DNA of 64,000 nt from Nostoc sp. B(2019) (GTDB lineage: Bacteria; Cyanobacteriota; Cyanobacteriia; Cyanobacteriales; Nostocaceae). The notes below the pieces were generated by a model. The model ran no database searches. It was given only the letters and a program-made list of their open reading frames with translations, and was not told the origin of the DNA. Positions 17,996 through 27,979 of this stretch are shown one piece after another; the first letter of the stretch is position 1, and the number at the start of each line of letters is the position of its first letter. The position numbers and the translations under genes were made by a program. Location: positions 221,081-285,080 of the forward strand of contig NZ_WVID01000009.1 of the NCBI RefSeq assembly GCF_010091925.1, given 5' to 3'.

Positions 17996-18790
17996 ATGAA
18001 TATGGCTTTTCGGACATTGGGAGTTGCACCAAATGCTTGGACTGTGAATCATGCGATCGCAGATATTACTCGTCCTCACAAGACCCCACAACCCGTTATC
18101 TTATCAACAGAAACTAAAACCCTGCGCCTAGATTTGGCAAAAGCTGCCATTCTTGTCATCGATATGCAAAACGACTTCTGTCACCCTGATGGTTGGTTAG
18201 CGCATATCGGCGTGGATGTAACTCCGGCGCGAAAGCCTGTTGACCCTTTAATCAGCTTACTTCCTGAACTGCGTGACGCTGGTGTCCCGGTAATTTGGGT
18301 CAATTGGGGAAATCGTCCCGACTTACTCAATATCAGCGCCGCCTCGCGTCACGTCTACAACCCCACAGGTCACGGCGTGGGATTGGGCGATCCGCTACCT
18401 AGTAATGGTGCTAGGGTACTTTTGGCAGGTAGTTGGGCGGCGGCGGTTGTAGACGAACTAGAACAGCTACCGGAAGATATTCGTGTGGATAAATACCGCA
18501 TGAGTGGCTTTTGGGATACTCCTTTAGATAGTATCCTGCGAAACCTGGGAAAAACGACACTATTTTTTGCTGGTGTCAATGCTGACCAATGTGTGTTCAC
18601 TACGCTATGTGACGCTAACTTCTTAGGATATGATTGCGTTTTAGTTAAAGACTGCACAGCTACAACTTCTCCCGAATATTGTTGGCTGGCGACACTATAT
18701 AACGTGAAACAATGCTTTGGTTTTGTCACTGATTCACAAGCAATATTAACAGCGCTGAATAATCCTGAATCAACAGGAGGAGATAAATAA
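17996..18790 (+). CDS. Isochorismatase-family cysteine hydrolase
   Basis: The start is placed at the ATG at 17996; a second ATG follows at 18002 and an upstream TTG at 17936 is less likely. The 264-aa product has ILVIDMQNDFCHPDGW with the catalytic Asp and FFAGVNADQCVFTTL with the nucleophilic Cys, while the Lys region is DKYRMSGFWDTPLD. This Asp-Lys-Cys arrangement is that of N-carbamoylsarcosine amidase, biuret hydrolase and ureidoacrylate amidohydrolase. It would cleave a C-N amide bond. The gene lies directly before the cupin gene (stop and ATG adjacent) and divergent from the amidohydrolase. Confidence 0.9.
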   Translation: MNMAFRTLGVAPNAWTVNHAIADITRPHKTPQPVILSTETKTLRLDLAKAAILVIDMQNDFCHPDGWLAHIGVDVTPARKPVDPLISLLPELRDAGVPVIWVNWGNRPDLLNISAASRHVYNPTGHGVGLGDPLPSNGARVLLAGSWAAAVVDELEQLPEDIRVDKYRMSGFWDTPLDSILRNLGKTTLFFAGVNADQCVFTTLCDANFLGYDCVLVKDCTATTSPEYCWLATLYNVKQCFGFVTDSQAILTALNNPESTGGDK

Positions 18791-19246
18791 ATGCACGCTA
18801 CTCGTTGTGTAATTCCTATTATCAAATCTCCCAAAGATTACCAAGTATATCGCATTAGTCCTCACGACTCTAATCGATTAGCAATTATCTTCGATTCAAC
18901 AAACGCTAATACTTCCTTGACTTGCTGCATAGAAATTTTTGATGTTGGTGGACAAACACCGCCAAATCGTCATCAGTGGGCGGTGGAAATGTTTTTCATC
19001 CTCAAAGGGGAAGGAATAGCCATGTGTGATGGCAAGAGTGTCAAGATACAAGCAGGAGATAGTTTGTTAGTGCCTCCGACTGGTACTCATTTAATTAGAA
19101 ATACAGGTTCCAGCCGCTTGTATACGCTAACTGTGATGGTTCCCAATGAGGACTTTTCTGAACTAATTCGCAGTGGTACACCAGTGGAGTTAGATGCGGA
19201 AGATATGGCTGTGCTAGGGAGATTAGATGCTTTGATGCCTTGTTAA
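18791..19246 (+). CDS. Cupin-domain protein
   Basis: The 151-aa product starts immediately after the TAA of the hydrolase gene with GGAGG within that gene's end, so the two are translationally linked. The single cupin barrel shows NRHQWAVEMFFILKGEGIA (motif 1, with the metal-binding His/Glu) and QAGDSLLVPPTGTHLIRNTG (motif 2). Its role in the cluster is unknown; cupins can be isomerases, dioxygenases or small-molecule sensors. The first conserved HxH is partly degenerate (RHQW), so metal binding is uncertain. Confidence 0.87.
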   Translation: MHATRCVIPIIKSPKDYQVYRISPHDSNRLAIIFDSTNANTSLTCCIEIFDVGGQTPPNRHQWAVEMFFILKGEGIAMCDGKSVKIQAGDSLLVPPTGTHLIRNTGSSRLYTLTVMVPNEDFSELIRSGTPVELDAEDMAVLGRLDALMPC

Positions 19247-19273
19247 AGATATTTGGAACCACAGATGATCTCA

Positions 19274-19297
19274 AGGGGCACAATATATTGTGCCCCT
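19274..19297. repeat. 24-bp perfect palindrome after the cupin gene
   Basis: AGGGGCACAATA is followed directly by its inverse complement. It lies about 30 bp downstream of the cupin stop codon and may terminate that operon, although no U-tract follows. The sequence resembles fold-back repeats of Nostoc. Confidence 0.75.
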
Positions 19298-19529
19298 ACT
19301 CGTTTACGAGTATTTATAGCAGCTCTCAATTGTGTGAACTACGCCAAAAAAAACTTAACTTCCAGTCCCTTCCTCAAAATTGAGGAGCCAGTGCCGTGGG
19401 CGGGTATCCCGACTTGAGGCGACTGACGTCGGCTTTTGTCTAACGCGTCTTGTGGTTAACATTTGTATTGCCGTGCCATCAAAATGCAATCTCATGACCG
19501 CAGAGTCGACAGGGCATTGTTTTTGGAAA
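19298..19529. other. Intergenic repeat-like sequence
   Basis: No gene. It contains GGGCGGGTATCCCGACTTGA and nearby text (about 19396-19440) of a kind that recurs between Nostoc genes, plus a small hairpin ACTCGTTTACGAGT at about 19298. Confidence 0.4.
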
Positions 19530-20999
19530 TCAGGCTGATTTTATTCTCTCGTATGATATCAATCCCACGCTTCTCTGCGGCACGATCGTTTCAGCTATTG
19601 CGTGACAGATGGTGACAACTTCGCTACTTTTACCCCGAATTGGAATTTCAATTACAAATTCTGCTCCCTTCCCTGGACTTGAAATACAGCGTAACGAGCC
19701 ACCTTGCTTTTCACTCACAATCTGATGGCTAATCGACATCCCCAACCCTGTCCCTTTACCTGTAGGTTTAGTCGTGAAGAAAGGATCAAACACTCGTTGT
19801 TGAACTTCCTCTGGCATCCCTGAACCATTGTCAGCGATCCGAATAGCAATGCGATCGTCTCCCAGAACTTCTGTGCGAATCCAAATCGTAGGTAATAGAG
19901 TAGAACTGTTAGTATCGTCTATTGCCTTCTCCAAAGCGTCAATCGCATTGCAGAGGATGTTCATAAACACCTGGTTCATTTTTCCTGCATAGCATTCCAC
20001 TGGGGGCAAATCGCCGTACTCCTTGAACACCTGAATTGCCGGATAATCTGGTCTTGGCTTCAGACGATTCTGGAGAATCATCAGCGTGCTGTCAATGCCC
20101 TCATGAATGTCTACAACTTTGATCTCAGCTTCGTCATGGCGGGAGAAGTTACGCAGGGACTTGACTATTTCGCTAATTCGTTCAGTTCCAATTTCCATTG
20201 ATGAGATGATTTTAGGCAAATCTTCTCTCAGGAACTCTAGGTCAATTTTCTCTTTTTTAGCCTGAAGCTCTGGTATGAAATGGGTGACCTGAGCCTCATA
20301 AAACTGTAGTAATTCTAGCAAATTATTAGTATAATGACCAACATGATAAATATTGGCGTGTATGAAATTGACTGGATTGTTAATTTCATGAGCGATACCC
20401 GCCACCAACTGACCCAGTATGACTAATTTTTCTGATTGCACAAGCTGAACTTGAGCCTGTTGTAAGTCGTGCAGTGATTGAGAGAGTTCCTGGGTTCGTT
20501 CTGTCACCAGTTGCTCTAACTCCTGAGTGAGCTTCTGTAATGCTGTTTCTGCGACAGTACGTTCTTTAATTTCTTGTTGCAAACGTATATTCTGCTCTTC
20601 CAGTGTGGCGCTCATTTGTCGCAGCTTGACATGGATCTGGACACGGGCTAGCACCTCCATTTGCTGAAAGGGTTTGGTGATGTAATCCACAGCACCTAGA
20701 GACAGACCTTTGACCTTATCTGTTGTCTCAGTCAGGGCAGTCATAAAAATTATCGGGATATCTTTTGTTTTTGGATTTGCCTTTAGTCGGCGGCAAGTTT
20801 CAAATCCGTCAATTCCCGGCATCATCACATCCAACAAAATCAACATCGGTGGATCGTATTCGACCTGTTTGATGGCACTTTCTCCATTTATTGCCACTGC
20901 AACTTCAAATCCAGCGTCTGTTAGGGCTTCTGAAAGTACTTCTAAGTTTGTGGGTGTATCATCCACTATCAAAATTACACTGGTATCTAAGGTATTCAT
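19530..20999 (-). CDS. Response regulator / histidine kinase fusion protein
   Basis: The 489-aa product has a REC domain at residues 8-122 with acceptor D57 (ILLDVMMPGIDGF), a coiled coil at about 126-190, a HisKA-like helix with H204 (GIAHEINNPVNFI), and a HATPase_c domain at about 310-445 with NAIDAL, DNGSGMP and GKGTGLGMSI. There is no membrane segment, so it is a cytosolic protein that receives phosphate from another kinase and may relay through its own. It lies 67 bp downstream of the membrane hybrid kinase at 21067 on the same strand, making a likely partnered pair. No DNA-binding domain is present. Confidence 0.94.
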   Translation of the reverse strand: MNTLDTSVILIVDDTPTNLEVLSEALTDAGFEVAVAINGESAIKQVEYDPPMLILLDVMMPGIDGFETCRRLKANPKTKDIPIIFMTALTETTDKVKGLSLGAVDYITKPFQQMEVLARVQIHVKLRQMSATLEEQNIRLQQEIKERTVAETALQKLTQELEQLVTERTQELSQSLHDLQQAQVQLVQSEKLVILGQLVAGIAHEINNPVNFIHANIYHVGHYTNNLLELLQFYEAQVTHFIPELQAKKEKIDLEFLREDLPKIISSMEIGTERISEIVKSLRNFSRHDEAEIKVVDIHEGIDSTLMILQNRLKPRPDYPAIQVFKEYGDLPPVECYAGKMNQVFMNILCNAIDALEKAIDDTNSSTLLPTIWIRTEVLGDDRIAIRIADNGSGMPEEVQQRVFDPFFTTKPTGKGTGLGMSISHQIVSEKQGGSLRCISSPGKGAEFVIEIPIRGKSSEVVTICHAIAETIVPQRSVGLISYERIKSA

Positions 21000-21066
21000 A
21001 TATAATTACTTTGATTGAGGTAGATGGTGAGAGATCAACCATTAAAAGTTTGAAGTTCAGCGGGCT

Positions 21067-23895
21067 TCAGTTCAGATATTTGTTAATAAAGCTTTGAAGT
21101 TTTTCTATTTGAAAACTCTGAGCTAATTGATAAATCTCTTGAGCAAATGGAGCCAATTGATAATCCATTTTTGCCAACTCATCTGCATACTTTTGAATTG
21201 CTTTAATGCGACCTTTCAAAGCCAGTTCATATAGCTGATTTAGTTCTTCTACTCCAGGAGGTGTGATTTCTTTTGCAGCTGACAATGATGAGGAATTACC
21301 TTCGTCTGGGCTGAATTTGACATCAGGAGAAGACGCGATCGCATCTAAACTCTTTTGTTCATAAATCCAGTTTAGTTCTAGATGTAGCTGTAACTTTTCT
21401 AGCAGGTCAGAGGCTTGTACAGGTTTGGGAAGAAAATCATCAGCACCTGCATCTAAACTCTTCTGTTTGTCAGTCTCGAACACACTTGCTGATGAGATAA
21501 TGACCTTGAGATTTTTGAACTCTGGCAAGTTTCGCAGATGGTGCATCATCTCAAATCCATCCATCACTGGCATAATCACATCGCTGATAATCAGGTTAGG
21601 AAGAAACTCGGCGGCTTTTATTAAACCGTCTTGACCATTTTCTGCCTCTGCAAGTTCAAAGCCAATTGGTTCTAGCAAGTTAACGATGACAGAGCGATTT
21701 TCCCAACGATCATCGACCACCAGGATTTTTCGTTTTTCACCCTTGAAACCAATGATTGCTCCTTGTTGAAAAACTTTAGATGTCTCTGCCCATTCTCTTG
21801 CTTCAGGAATCTCTACATCAAACCAAAAGGTACTACCTTTTCCCTCTTGGCTCTGCACTTTTATAATACTGTCCATCATGACAATAATTTTCTGACTGAT
21901 AGTTAACCCCAGTCCAGTTCCTTCTGATTGCTTTTTGATATTCCCGACTTGCTCAAAGGGTAAAAAGATTTTCTCTAATTGATCGTTGGTCATTCCCACG
22001 CCAGTATCTTCAACTTGGAAGCGAATGCGGTAGGTTGAAAGTTCGTCTTGCTGGTTACTTGTGAGCTTCTGAGTTTTAACTAGGAAAGTTACTTCACCCT
22101 TGTCAGTAAACTTGATGGCATTGCCCAGTAAATTAATCAAAACCTGGCGCAACCTTTTTTCATCAGTGTGGATGCCAAGTGGTAGTTGATTATTGGGTTG
22201 ATAAACAAAGTTAACGCCCTTTTGCTCAGCTTTAATACGACAAATCTCAACAACACCCTGGAGAAAGGAAGGAAAATAAAAACTTGTGGGATGCAGTTCC
22301 ATTTTCCGGGCTTCGATTTTGGAGAGATCAAGAACATCGTTAATCAGGGTCAGTAGGTGTGAGCCACATTGGTTAATAATGCTGATGCCTTTTTGCTCTT
22401 TCTGTGTTAAATTTTTTGAGCCTTTGAGGATCTGGGCATAGCCTAAGATACCGTTAAGGGGAGTGCGTAGTTCATGGCTCATATTGGCGAGGAATTCGCT
22501 CTTGGCTACGTTAGCACTATCAGCAGTTTCTTTGGCTTCCTTAAGTTCGGTGGTGCGTTCCTCAACCCGAATTTCTAGTTCTTCATTTGTCTTTGCTAAT
22601 TTAGTGAAAGATTCGCGCAACTGCTGTGCCATGCGGTTGAACGATTGGGAGAGAACACTGAGTTCATTAACATGGGATTCTTCCACTTTCTGATCTAGCT
22701 CTCCAGAAGCGATCGCCTCCGAAGCCTGACTCAATTGCAGAATCGGTTGAGTAATCCAACGAGATGTATAGAACCCCAACACAATTGCCAGTCCTAAAGC
22801 TAACAGACACAACATGATTGTTGTATGGGTATTAGCGTCAATTTGCTTCATAAAGTCGGCTTCAGGCACAATAATGACCATCAGCCAATCTATCCCTAAC
22901 TCATCGCGCCAAGGAGTGACCTGAACAAACTGACGCTTACCTTTGAGCGAAAATTCAAGTTGTTGGATATCGCGAATTTTACTTAGAGCACCAAAATTCT
23001 CTGTTAAATATTTTGCAGTTGCGTTAATCAGGGGATCTTTACTGTCTGAACCCTTAAAGCGTTGAGGTTTACCATTCACCAGCATGAAGGGTTGCTCATC
23101 ACTGGAACTGGCGATCAACAGTCCATTACGTTCCAAGACGAAGGTTTTTCCCGATGGACTAACTTTTAAGTGGCGCAAGAAATCACTAATCTGTGAAAGC
23201 CTTTGTTCAGCAGCAATCACGGCAATCAGATTTTTGTTTGAATCATAGATGGGAAGGCTGGCAGCAATAGACAAATTAAAGGGTTCTACTAGCCAGTTAT
23301 AAACTGGACTCCAGACAGGTTTACCTTGTTTAATTGCCTCTAAATACCAACCCTCATTTTGTGGAATAAATTCCCCATTGTCTTGAATAATCTTGATACG
23401 TTTTCCCTGGTTATCTGTTGCCCAACTGTAGAGATGATTGCTGCCATTGTACTTTTTTGGGGAAAGTTCATCGATGGTAATGCGTTGATCGCTAAAGAGA
23501 TAGCCAGTAGCCAGGTAATCACCTGTGGGGAAGCCACAAAGGATATAGCCAATGTTAAATGAATTTAGTCGCTTCCAAAAAAACTGCCCTAGTTGTTCTC
23601 TGTTTTCTAAATTTATCAAGCCCATTTCTATTACATCCGAATTAAGCTGAATAACCTTGTGGGGAATCTCCATGTAGCTATCCAGGCGTTGCTCAATACG
23701 TTTACTGACTTCACTTTGCAACCGACTCACCAAGTCACTAACAGCCTTCTGCCCATTGCGTAGTGATAGGTATCCAGTCAGCCCTACAGCTGCAACGATT
23801 TGCAGGACAAAGGGAAAGACAAGAATTAGACGCAGTGAGACTTTTTTGGATTTGCTAGAGCTAGAAACCTGACCAGAGAAGCTTTTCGATGACAT
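21067..23895 (-). CDS. Membrane hybrid sensor histidine kinase (Cache-HAMP-HisKA-HATPase-REC)
   Basis: The 942-aa protein has a membrane helix at about residues 23-44, a periplasmic double-Cache-like sensor domain to about 345, a second helix at about 357-377, HAMP to about 430, coiled coil, HisKA with H474 ([14 protein letters not shown]), HATPase to about 695 (GTGLGLTIS) and REC with D772 ([13 protein letters not shown]). A helical tail of about 110 residues follows. It would sense an extracytoplasmic ligand and pass phosphate from H474 to D772 or a partner. The adjacent REC-kinase protein (19530-20999) is the natural partner, in the same operon. Confidence 0.95.
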   Translation of the reverse strand: MSSKSFSGQVSSSSKSKKVSLRLILVFPFVLQIVAAVGLTGYLSLRNGQKAVSDLVSRLQSEVSKRIEQRLDSYMEIPHKVIQLNSDVIEMGLINLENREQLGQFFWKRLNSFNIGYILCGFPTGDYLATGYLFSDQRITIDELSPKKYNGSNHLYSWATDNQGKRIKIIQDNGEFIPQNEGWYLEAIKQGKPVWSPVYNWLVEPFNLSIAASLPIYDSNKNLIAVIAAEQRLSQISDFLRHLKVSPSGKTFVLERNGLLIASSSDEQPFMLVNGKPQRFKGSDSKDPLINATAKYLTENFGALSKIRDIQQLEFSLKGKRQFVQVTPWRDELGIDWLMVIIVPEADFMKQIDANTHTTIMLCLLALGLAIVLGFYTSRWITQPILQLSQASEAIASGELDQKVEESHVNELSVLSQSFNRMAQQLRESFTKLAKTNEELEIRVEERTTELKEAKETADSANVAKSEFLANMSHELRTPLNGILGYAQILKGSKNLTQKEQKGISIINQCGSHLLTLINDVLDLSKIEARKMELHPTSFYFPSFLQGVVEICRIKAEQKGVNFVYQPNNQLPLGIHTDEKRLRQVLINLLGNAIKFTDKGEVTFLVKTQKLTSNQQDELSTYRIRFQVEDTGVGMTNDQLEKIFLPFEQVGNIKKQSEGTGLGLTISQKIIVMMDSIIKVQSQEGKGSTFWFDVEIPEAREWAETSKVFQQGAIIGFKGEKRKILVVDDRWENRSVIVNLLEPIGFELAEAENGQDGLIKAAEFLPNLIISDVIMPVMDGFEMMHHLRNLPEFKNLKVIISSASVFETDKQKSLDAGADDFLPKPVQASDLLEKLQLHLELNWIYEQKSLDAIASSPDVKFSPDEGNSSSLSAAKEITPPGVEELNQLYELALKGRIKAIQKYADELAKMDYQLAPFAQEIYQLAQSFQIEKLQSFINKYLN

Positions 23896-23983
23896 AAACC
23901 TATGGACTCACATTGGCACAGTTTGCTAAATATAGAATTCCCAAATTGAATTTGAAGTTTACTTAAACAGAGTTCAGGAGGAG

Positions 23984-24024
23984 CCAGTTGCTCCACTTGG
24001 GGTTTCCCCAAGTGGAGCAACTGG
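23984..24024. repeat. Perfect 19-bp hairpin
   Basis: A 19-bp stem (CCAGTTGCTCCACTTGGGG and its inverse) encloses a TTT loop. It sits upstream of the 942-aa kinase gene and just past the stop codon of the PQ-loop gene. It could terminate the latter, but it has no trailing U-tract and its length is more like a palindromic repeat. Confidence 0.85.
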
Positions 24025-24043
24025 TGTTCAGGAACCAGAATGT

Positions 24044-24709
24044 TCACCACCAGTTGTTACGTTTGTTACCTGCATAGAGAGTCCTGCTCTGCTTGCAGAT
24101 TCTTCTTCGTCTTTGCTGTTTGTAAGAGATCACTTGAACTGGTACTTTGGCACATAGAAGGAACGCAACAATGGTAGTAGTAACACCAAATAAGTAGAGA
24201 GGATAAGCCGAGAGTGCAAAAGACCAATGTTTAAGGGCGAAAAGATTGAGTATATGCGCTGCCGAAAATAGCATCCAGGTAAGTAGATCTTCTGTCTCAG
24301 GCTTATAGTATGACTTTCTAATTGTGGGTAGTGCGCCCAGAAAATCAATCATGATATTGATTGAGAGCGCAATTAGGGGTGAACTAAACCGCCACCAGAG
24401 GAAGAGACTGATGCCAGCACCCAACATACAGGCTCTGTCAAAGCGATTCCAGCCTCCTTCTCCATACTTAAGAGCAAGAATAGCAACAATGAGATGACCA
24501 ATCGCAGAACAGACTGGAACCCATATCGTGTTATCCGCACCAGAAAAGTAATAGCTGGTGGTAAGTATGAGACCTACAATCGCCCAAATCCACCAAGTTG
24601 CTCGATTAGGTCGAGTTTTGCCTTGAAAGATTGTGACTAAGTACGGCACAAAACCTAGTAGAGAGAGAAAACCGGCGGTTATACCAATTACTGCTTGCCA
24701 GTTCAGCAT
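24044..24709 (-). CDS. PQ-loop/SWEET-like integral membrane protein
   Basis: The start is set at the ATG at 24709 (MLNWQAVIGITAGFLSLLG); the open frame reaches a TTG at 24751. The protein has six or seven membrane helices with two PQ-loop-type modules, GFVPYLVTIFQGKTRPNRATW near the N-terminus and LPTIRKSYYKPETEDLLTWM later. These recall SemiSWEET/PQ-loop transporters, which move sugars or amino acids. The C-terminus is basic (KQQRRRRICKQSR) and cytosolic. It is on the same strand as the kinase pair and the gene upstream (300-aa protein), about 240 bp apart, so operon structure is uncertain. The substrate is unknown. Confidence 0.7.
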   Translation of the reverse strand: MLNWQAVIGITAGFLSLLGFVPYLVTIFQGKTRPNRATWWIWAIVGLILTTSYYFSGADNTIWVPVCSAIGHLIVAILALKYGEGGWNRFDRACMLGAGISLFLWWRFSSPLIALSINIMIDFLGALPTIRKSYYKPETEDLLTWMLFSAAHILNLFALKHWSFALSAYPLYLFGVTTTIVAFLLCAKVPVQVISYKQQRRRRICKQSRTLYAGNKRNNWW

Positions 24710-24921
24710 ATTTAATAATCCAATAAATCCATGAAAGGGTAGATGCACCAAAGAGGCAAGAATTCTCTGCCCCAGTGTTCAAGATCAAATTTATGTTCTA
24801 ACCCTTACACTGGACTGTGGCCGAATGATTCTGAACTGGGGAAAATAATAATCTAGCAGTTCACCAATCCAAAAATAATGGGTGTAGGTCAGGTAAAGGG
24901 TAAAGGAAATAAACCTTTCCC

Positions 24922-24941
24922 CCGCCAAGTTTTTTTGGCGG
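24922..24941. terminator. Hairpin CCGCCAA-loop-TTGGCGG
   Basis: A 7-bp stem enclosing GTTTTT lies just after the stop codon of the 300-aa gene (which reads leftward). The T-rich loop and GC-rich stem make it a plausible transcription end, although it has no strong U-tract. Confidence 0.5.
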
Positions 24942-24945
24942 ACTA

Positions 24946-25848
24946 CTAGAGTCCACAGTCCATTGTCTGAACTTCAGAACTAAACTGAACTTTCTCATGA
25001 CTCTGAAGCAGTTCCAGACATTCCCGATAAATCTCTCTGAACAAACGCTGTTGTAACTCCACAAATGCTTTATAGCCTTGAAACACCCATTCCATAATTT
25101 GCTGCTCCGATTCAGGCCGATAGCGGATTAACATATTTAGAGCCTTCAACACATGCACAAAGTGTCTAGCCTCCGCACCGGAACCCTCATGCTTGCCGTG
25201 GATGACGACATAGCACCAAGGATCGTAATGATGACCCCGAATTTTAACAGGGGGAGTTCTCTCTCTAAGGTAGCGATCAAATCCAGTACCTTTGTTTTCG
25301 TAGCGGATAATCATGTCTAACAACGCATATTCGCTATCGCCCAACATTTCAGAAGCTGCATGAAATCCTATTGCCTTAATCAAGGAAGCAATATCGCCAG
25401 GAGTTCCCGCATAGCCAACCATTACCTCATCCACGATCGCATTCAGCCAAGTTGGAACCTGAGAAAATTGGTTGCGCTCTTCAGCGGAAAGTCCTGCATA
25501 GTCTCCCGCCGTCTTTAGAAACAATTGAGCTAATTCGCGGTGGGTAATTCCGTGTGCACCTTCATCAGATGCCGCAACCATAACCTCAGCAGAAATCTGG
25601 AATCCCCGATCTGCTTCTTCGATCACTAATATCTCTGCATCTACAAACAAATAGCGAGACATAGCTATAGAACTCGCAAGGCGGGCAATCACTGAAGATG
25701 CATAGCCATTAAAGTAGCTATAGCGCTGGAATAATAGATATAACGCAGTAGGGTTTTGTGCAGCCAAGCGAATCGTTGATGTTACTGTCTCATCTAGGTC
25801 TGAGAAATTAACCAATTCCTTAAAGATATTTTCAGAAAAGAGTGTCAT
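24946..25848 (-). CDS. Protein of unknown function, possible heme-oxygenase-like fold
   Basis: This 300-aa protein is all-helical and soluble, and I cannot assign it to a named family with confidence. Acidic-histidine motifs such as EILVIEEADRGF, SDEGAHGITHRE and HGKHEGSGAEARHF are spaced as in heme-oxygenase-like diiron or TenA-type proteins, which is suggestive only. It has a short, acidic N-terminus (MTLFSENIFKELV). It lies upstream of the PQ-loop gene on the same strand and is followed by a hairpin. Its start ATG at 25848 has no strong SD. Transport or metabolic roles cannot be inferred. Confidence 0.6.
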   Translation of the reverse strand: MTLFSENIFKELVNFSDLDETVTSTIRLAAQNPTALYLLFQRYSYFNGYASSVIARLASSIAMSRYLFVDAEILVIEEADRGFQISAEVMVAASDEGAHGITHRELAQLFLKTAGDYAGLSAEERNQFSQVPTWLNAIVDEVMVGYAGTPGDIASLIKAIGFHAASEMLGDSEYALLDMIIRYENKGTGFDRYLRERTPPVKIRGHHYDPWCYVVIHGKHEGSGAEARHFVHVLKALNMLIRYRPESEQQIMEWVFQGYKAFVELQQRLFREIYRECLELLQSHEKVQFSSEVQTMDCGL

Positions 25849-26356
25849 AACTAAATTTTGTATGCTGCCAATTTCACTTTATTTCCAAAACAACTTGCTG
25901 GCTTCGAGAAGATTACTGGTTGTGTTGTGAGAATCGGTGACAGACTTTAATTTTTTTAGTTGCGGTCTGGTTAAGTGTTCTTAGGGTTTAATTAGAGCGT
26001 CTTTATAAAGTTTTTAATTGTTAATAAATGGTTGCTTTTTACAAAAAACTAGCAGTTTTCAGTACTTATTGTGTAGATAAAATGAAGTTTTATATTTAAA
26101 ACGCTCATGAGCCTTGAAAAATCATCAATGGGTTGATAAAGATTTAAAAATAAAGTTATAAGTAGAAGCGCTAATCATTAGTAAGTGTTGGATAGCTGTG
26201 AATAAACTGAAAATGAGGTAACAAATAAGCAAATCCGGAGAATATTACAGCAAAAAAAATACGCTTACCTCTTGGCAAAATGCACCCTCAAGGACAAACA
26301 AGACCAAAAAAGAGAGAAGCGTAAGTGCAAGCAATAAACTCAAGATTATCATATTT
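25849..26356. other. Divergent promoter region
   Basis: About 508 bp, AT-rich, between the divergent 300-aa gene and the CocE gene. There is an imperfect inverted repeat (TACGCTTACCTCTT at about 26261 against its approximate complement at about 26310) near the CocE start. No gene is seen. Confidence 0.45.
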
Positions 26357-27976
26357 ATGCTCAAAATCCTCCCCAAACAAACTGCCTCAATGTACACTCG
26401 TGATGGAGTGCGCCTAGATGCAGATATCTACCGCCCCGATGCAGATGGTAAGTTTCCAGTATTATTAATGCGACAACCCTATGGACGTGCGATCGCTTCT
26501 ACTGTTGTCTATGCTCATCCTACTTGGTATGCTGCCCACGGTTATATTGTGGTAATTCAAGATGTTCGAGGACGTGGCACATCTGAAGGTGAATTCAAGT
26601 TATTTATTAATGAAATTGCTGATGGCGAAGATGCAGTAAACTGGGCGGCAAAACTACCTGGTAGTAATGGCAAAGTTGGTATGTATGGTTTTTCCTATCA
26701 GGGAATGACTCAGCTATATGCCGCAGCTGGCAAACCCAGCGCCCTCACAACAATTTGCCCTGCCATGATTGGTTATGATTTGTATACAGATTGGGCTTAT
26801 GAAGGAGGCGCATTCTGTTTGCAAACTAATCTCGCTTGGGCAATTCAATTAGCTACTGAAACTGCACGTTTGCAAGGTGATAAAACAGCTTATCAAGCAT
26901 TATTCGCTGCTTCTCGCAATCTGCCTTTAAATAATCCAGAAATACTGAATAATCTTGCGCCTGAATCGTTTTATCATGAGTGGTTAGCACATCCTCAACC
27001 AGATGCATATTGGGAACAACTTTCGCCCAAAAGCCACTTGCAAGCTGTTGATTTACCCATGTTCCACATCGGGGGATGGTTTGATACCTACCTGCGCGGG
27101 ACTCTGCATTTATATCAAGATATGGCAGCCCGTAGCACTAAACCACAACATTTGTTAGTCGGGCCTTGGGCACATTTGCCTTGGAATCGCAAAGTTGGCG
27201 ATATTGATTTTGGTACAAAGGCGGCGAGTCCTGTAGATAGGATGCAAATTCGCTGGTTTGACCAGTTTCTCAAAGGTATTGATACAGGATTGCTTCAGGA
27301 AGCGCCTGTTTGCTTGTTTGAAATGGGAAGTAATTTTTGGCGTAGTTTTCCTAACTTACCTATACAAAACCAGAAATCCTATTTTTTGTCAACCACCGGA
27401 ATTGCCAGCATCCGAGAAGATTCAGGAACCCTTAGCACTGAAATCTCAACACTCAGCACTACTGACGTATTGGTTCATGATCCTTGGCGACCAGTTCCGG
27501 CTGTGGGTGGTCATGCAGCAATTCCAGCTGGTGTATTTGAGCGATTGCATATTGATTGTCGTTCTGATGTCTTAACTTACACTAGTGAAGCATTAATAGA
27601 AGACTTGCATTTGGCGGGGAATGTGACGCTGGAAATCTGGAGTAGTGCCGATCAACCCAGTTATGATTTATGTGCAGTGCTGTCAGAAATTTATCCCGAT
27701 GGGCGTGTGTTCAATTTAACTCAGGGTTATGTGCATTGCCCCGATGGGGTAAATAATGTTTCTAGAAAAGTTCAATTGCAAGCGACTTGTATACGAATTG
27801 CTAAGGGAAACGCCTTACGTCTGAGTTTGAGTGCCGCATGTTTTCCGGCATACGCGATGAATGGTAATGGTGCAGTTATTAGTAGTGATAGTTTATTGAA
27901 TGCTCAAGTTATCACTGTAACGGTAAGTTGTGGATCAACTCATCCATCACAAATTGTTTTACCTGTGTATTTGTAA
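26357..27976 (+). CDS. CocE/NonD family hydrolase (X-Pro dipeptidyl-peptidase-like)
   Basis: The 539-aa product has an N-terminal alpha/beta-hydrolase domain with YTRDGVRLDADIYRPDADG, the oxyanion/YGR region, DVRGRGTSEGEF and the nucleophile motif GFSYQG (Ser near residue 116), then the family-specific C-terminal jelly-roll domain with DPWRPVPAVGGH. Family S15 members cleave acyl or X-Pro bonds (for example cocaine esterase); the cyanobacterial substrate is not known. No signal peptide is seen, so it is probably cytosolic. It ends with TAA TAG in tandem, and the following in-frame DNA is a tandem array. Confidence 0.93.
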   Translation: MLKILPKQTASMYTRDGVRLDADIYRPDADGKFPVLLMRQPYGRAIASTVVYAHPTWYAAHGYIVVIQDVRGRGTSEGEFKLFINEIADGEDAVNWAAKLPGSNGKVGMYGFSYQGMTQLYAAAGKPSALTTICPAMIGYDLYTDWAYEGGAFCLQTNLAWAIQLATETARLQGDKTAYQALFAASRNLPLNNPEILNNLAPESFYHEWLAHPQPDAYWEQLSPKSHLQAVDLPMFHIGGWFDTYLRGTLHLYQDMAARSTKPQHLLVGPWAHLPWNRKVGDIDFGTKAASPVDRMQIRWFDQFLKGIDTGLLQEAPVCLFEMGSNFWRSFPNLPIQNQKSYFLSTTGIASIREDSGTLSTEISTLSTTDVLVHDPWRPVPAVGGHAAIPAGVFERLHIDCRSDVLTYTSEALIEDLHLAGNVTLEIWSSADQPSYDLCAVLSEIYPDGRVFNLTQGYVHCPDGVNNVSRKVQLQATCIRIAKGNALRLSLSAACFPAYAMNGNGAVISSDSLLNAQVITVTVSCGSTHPSQIVLPVYL

Positions 27977-27979
27977 TAG

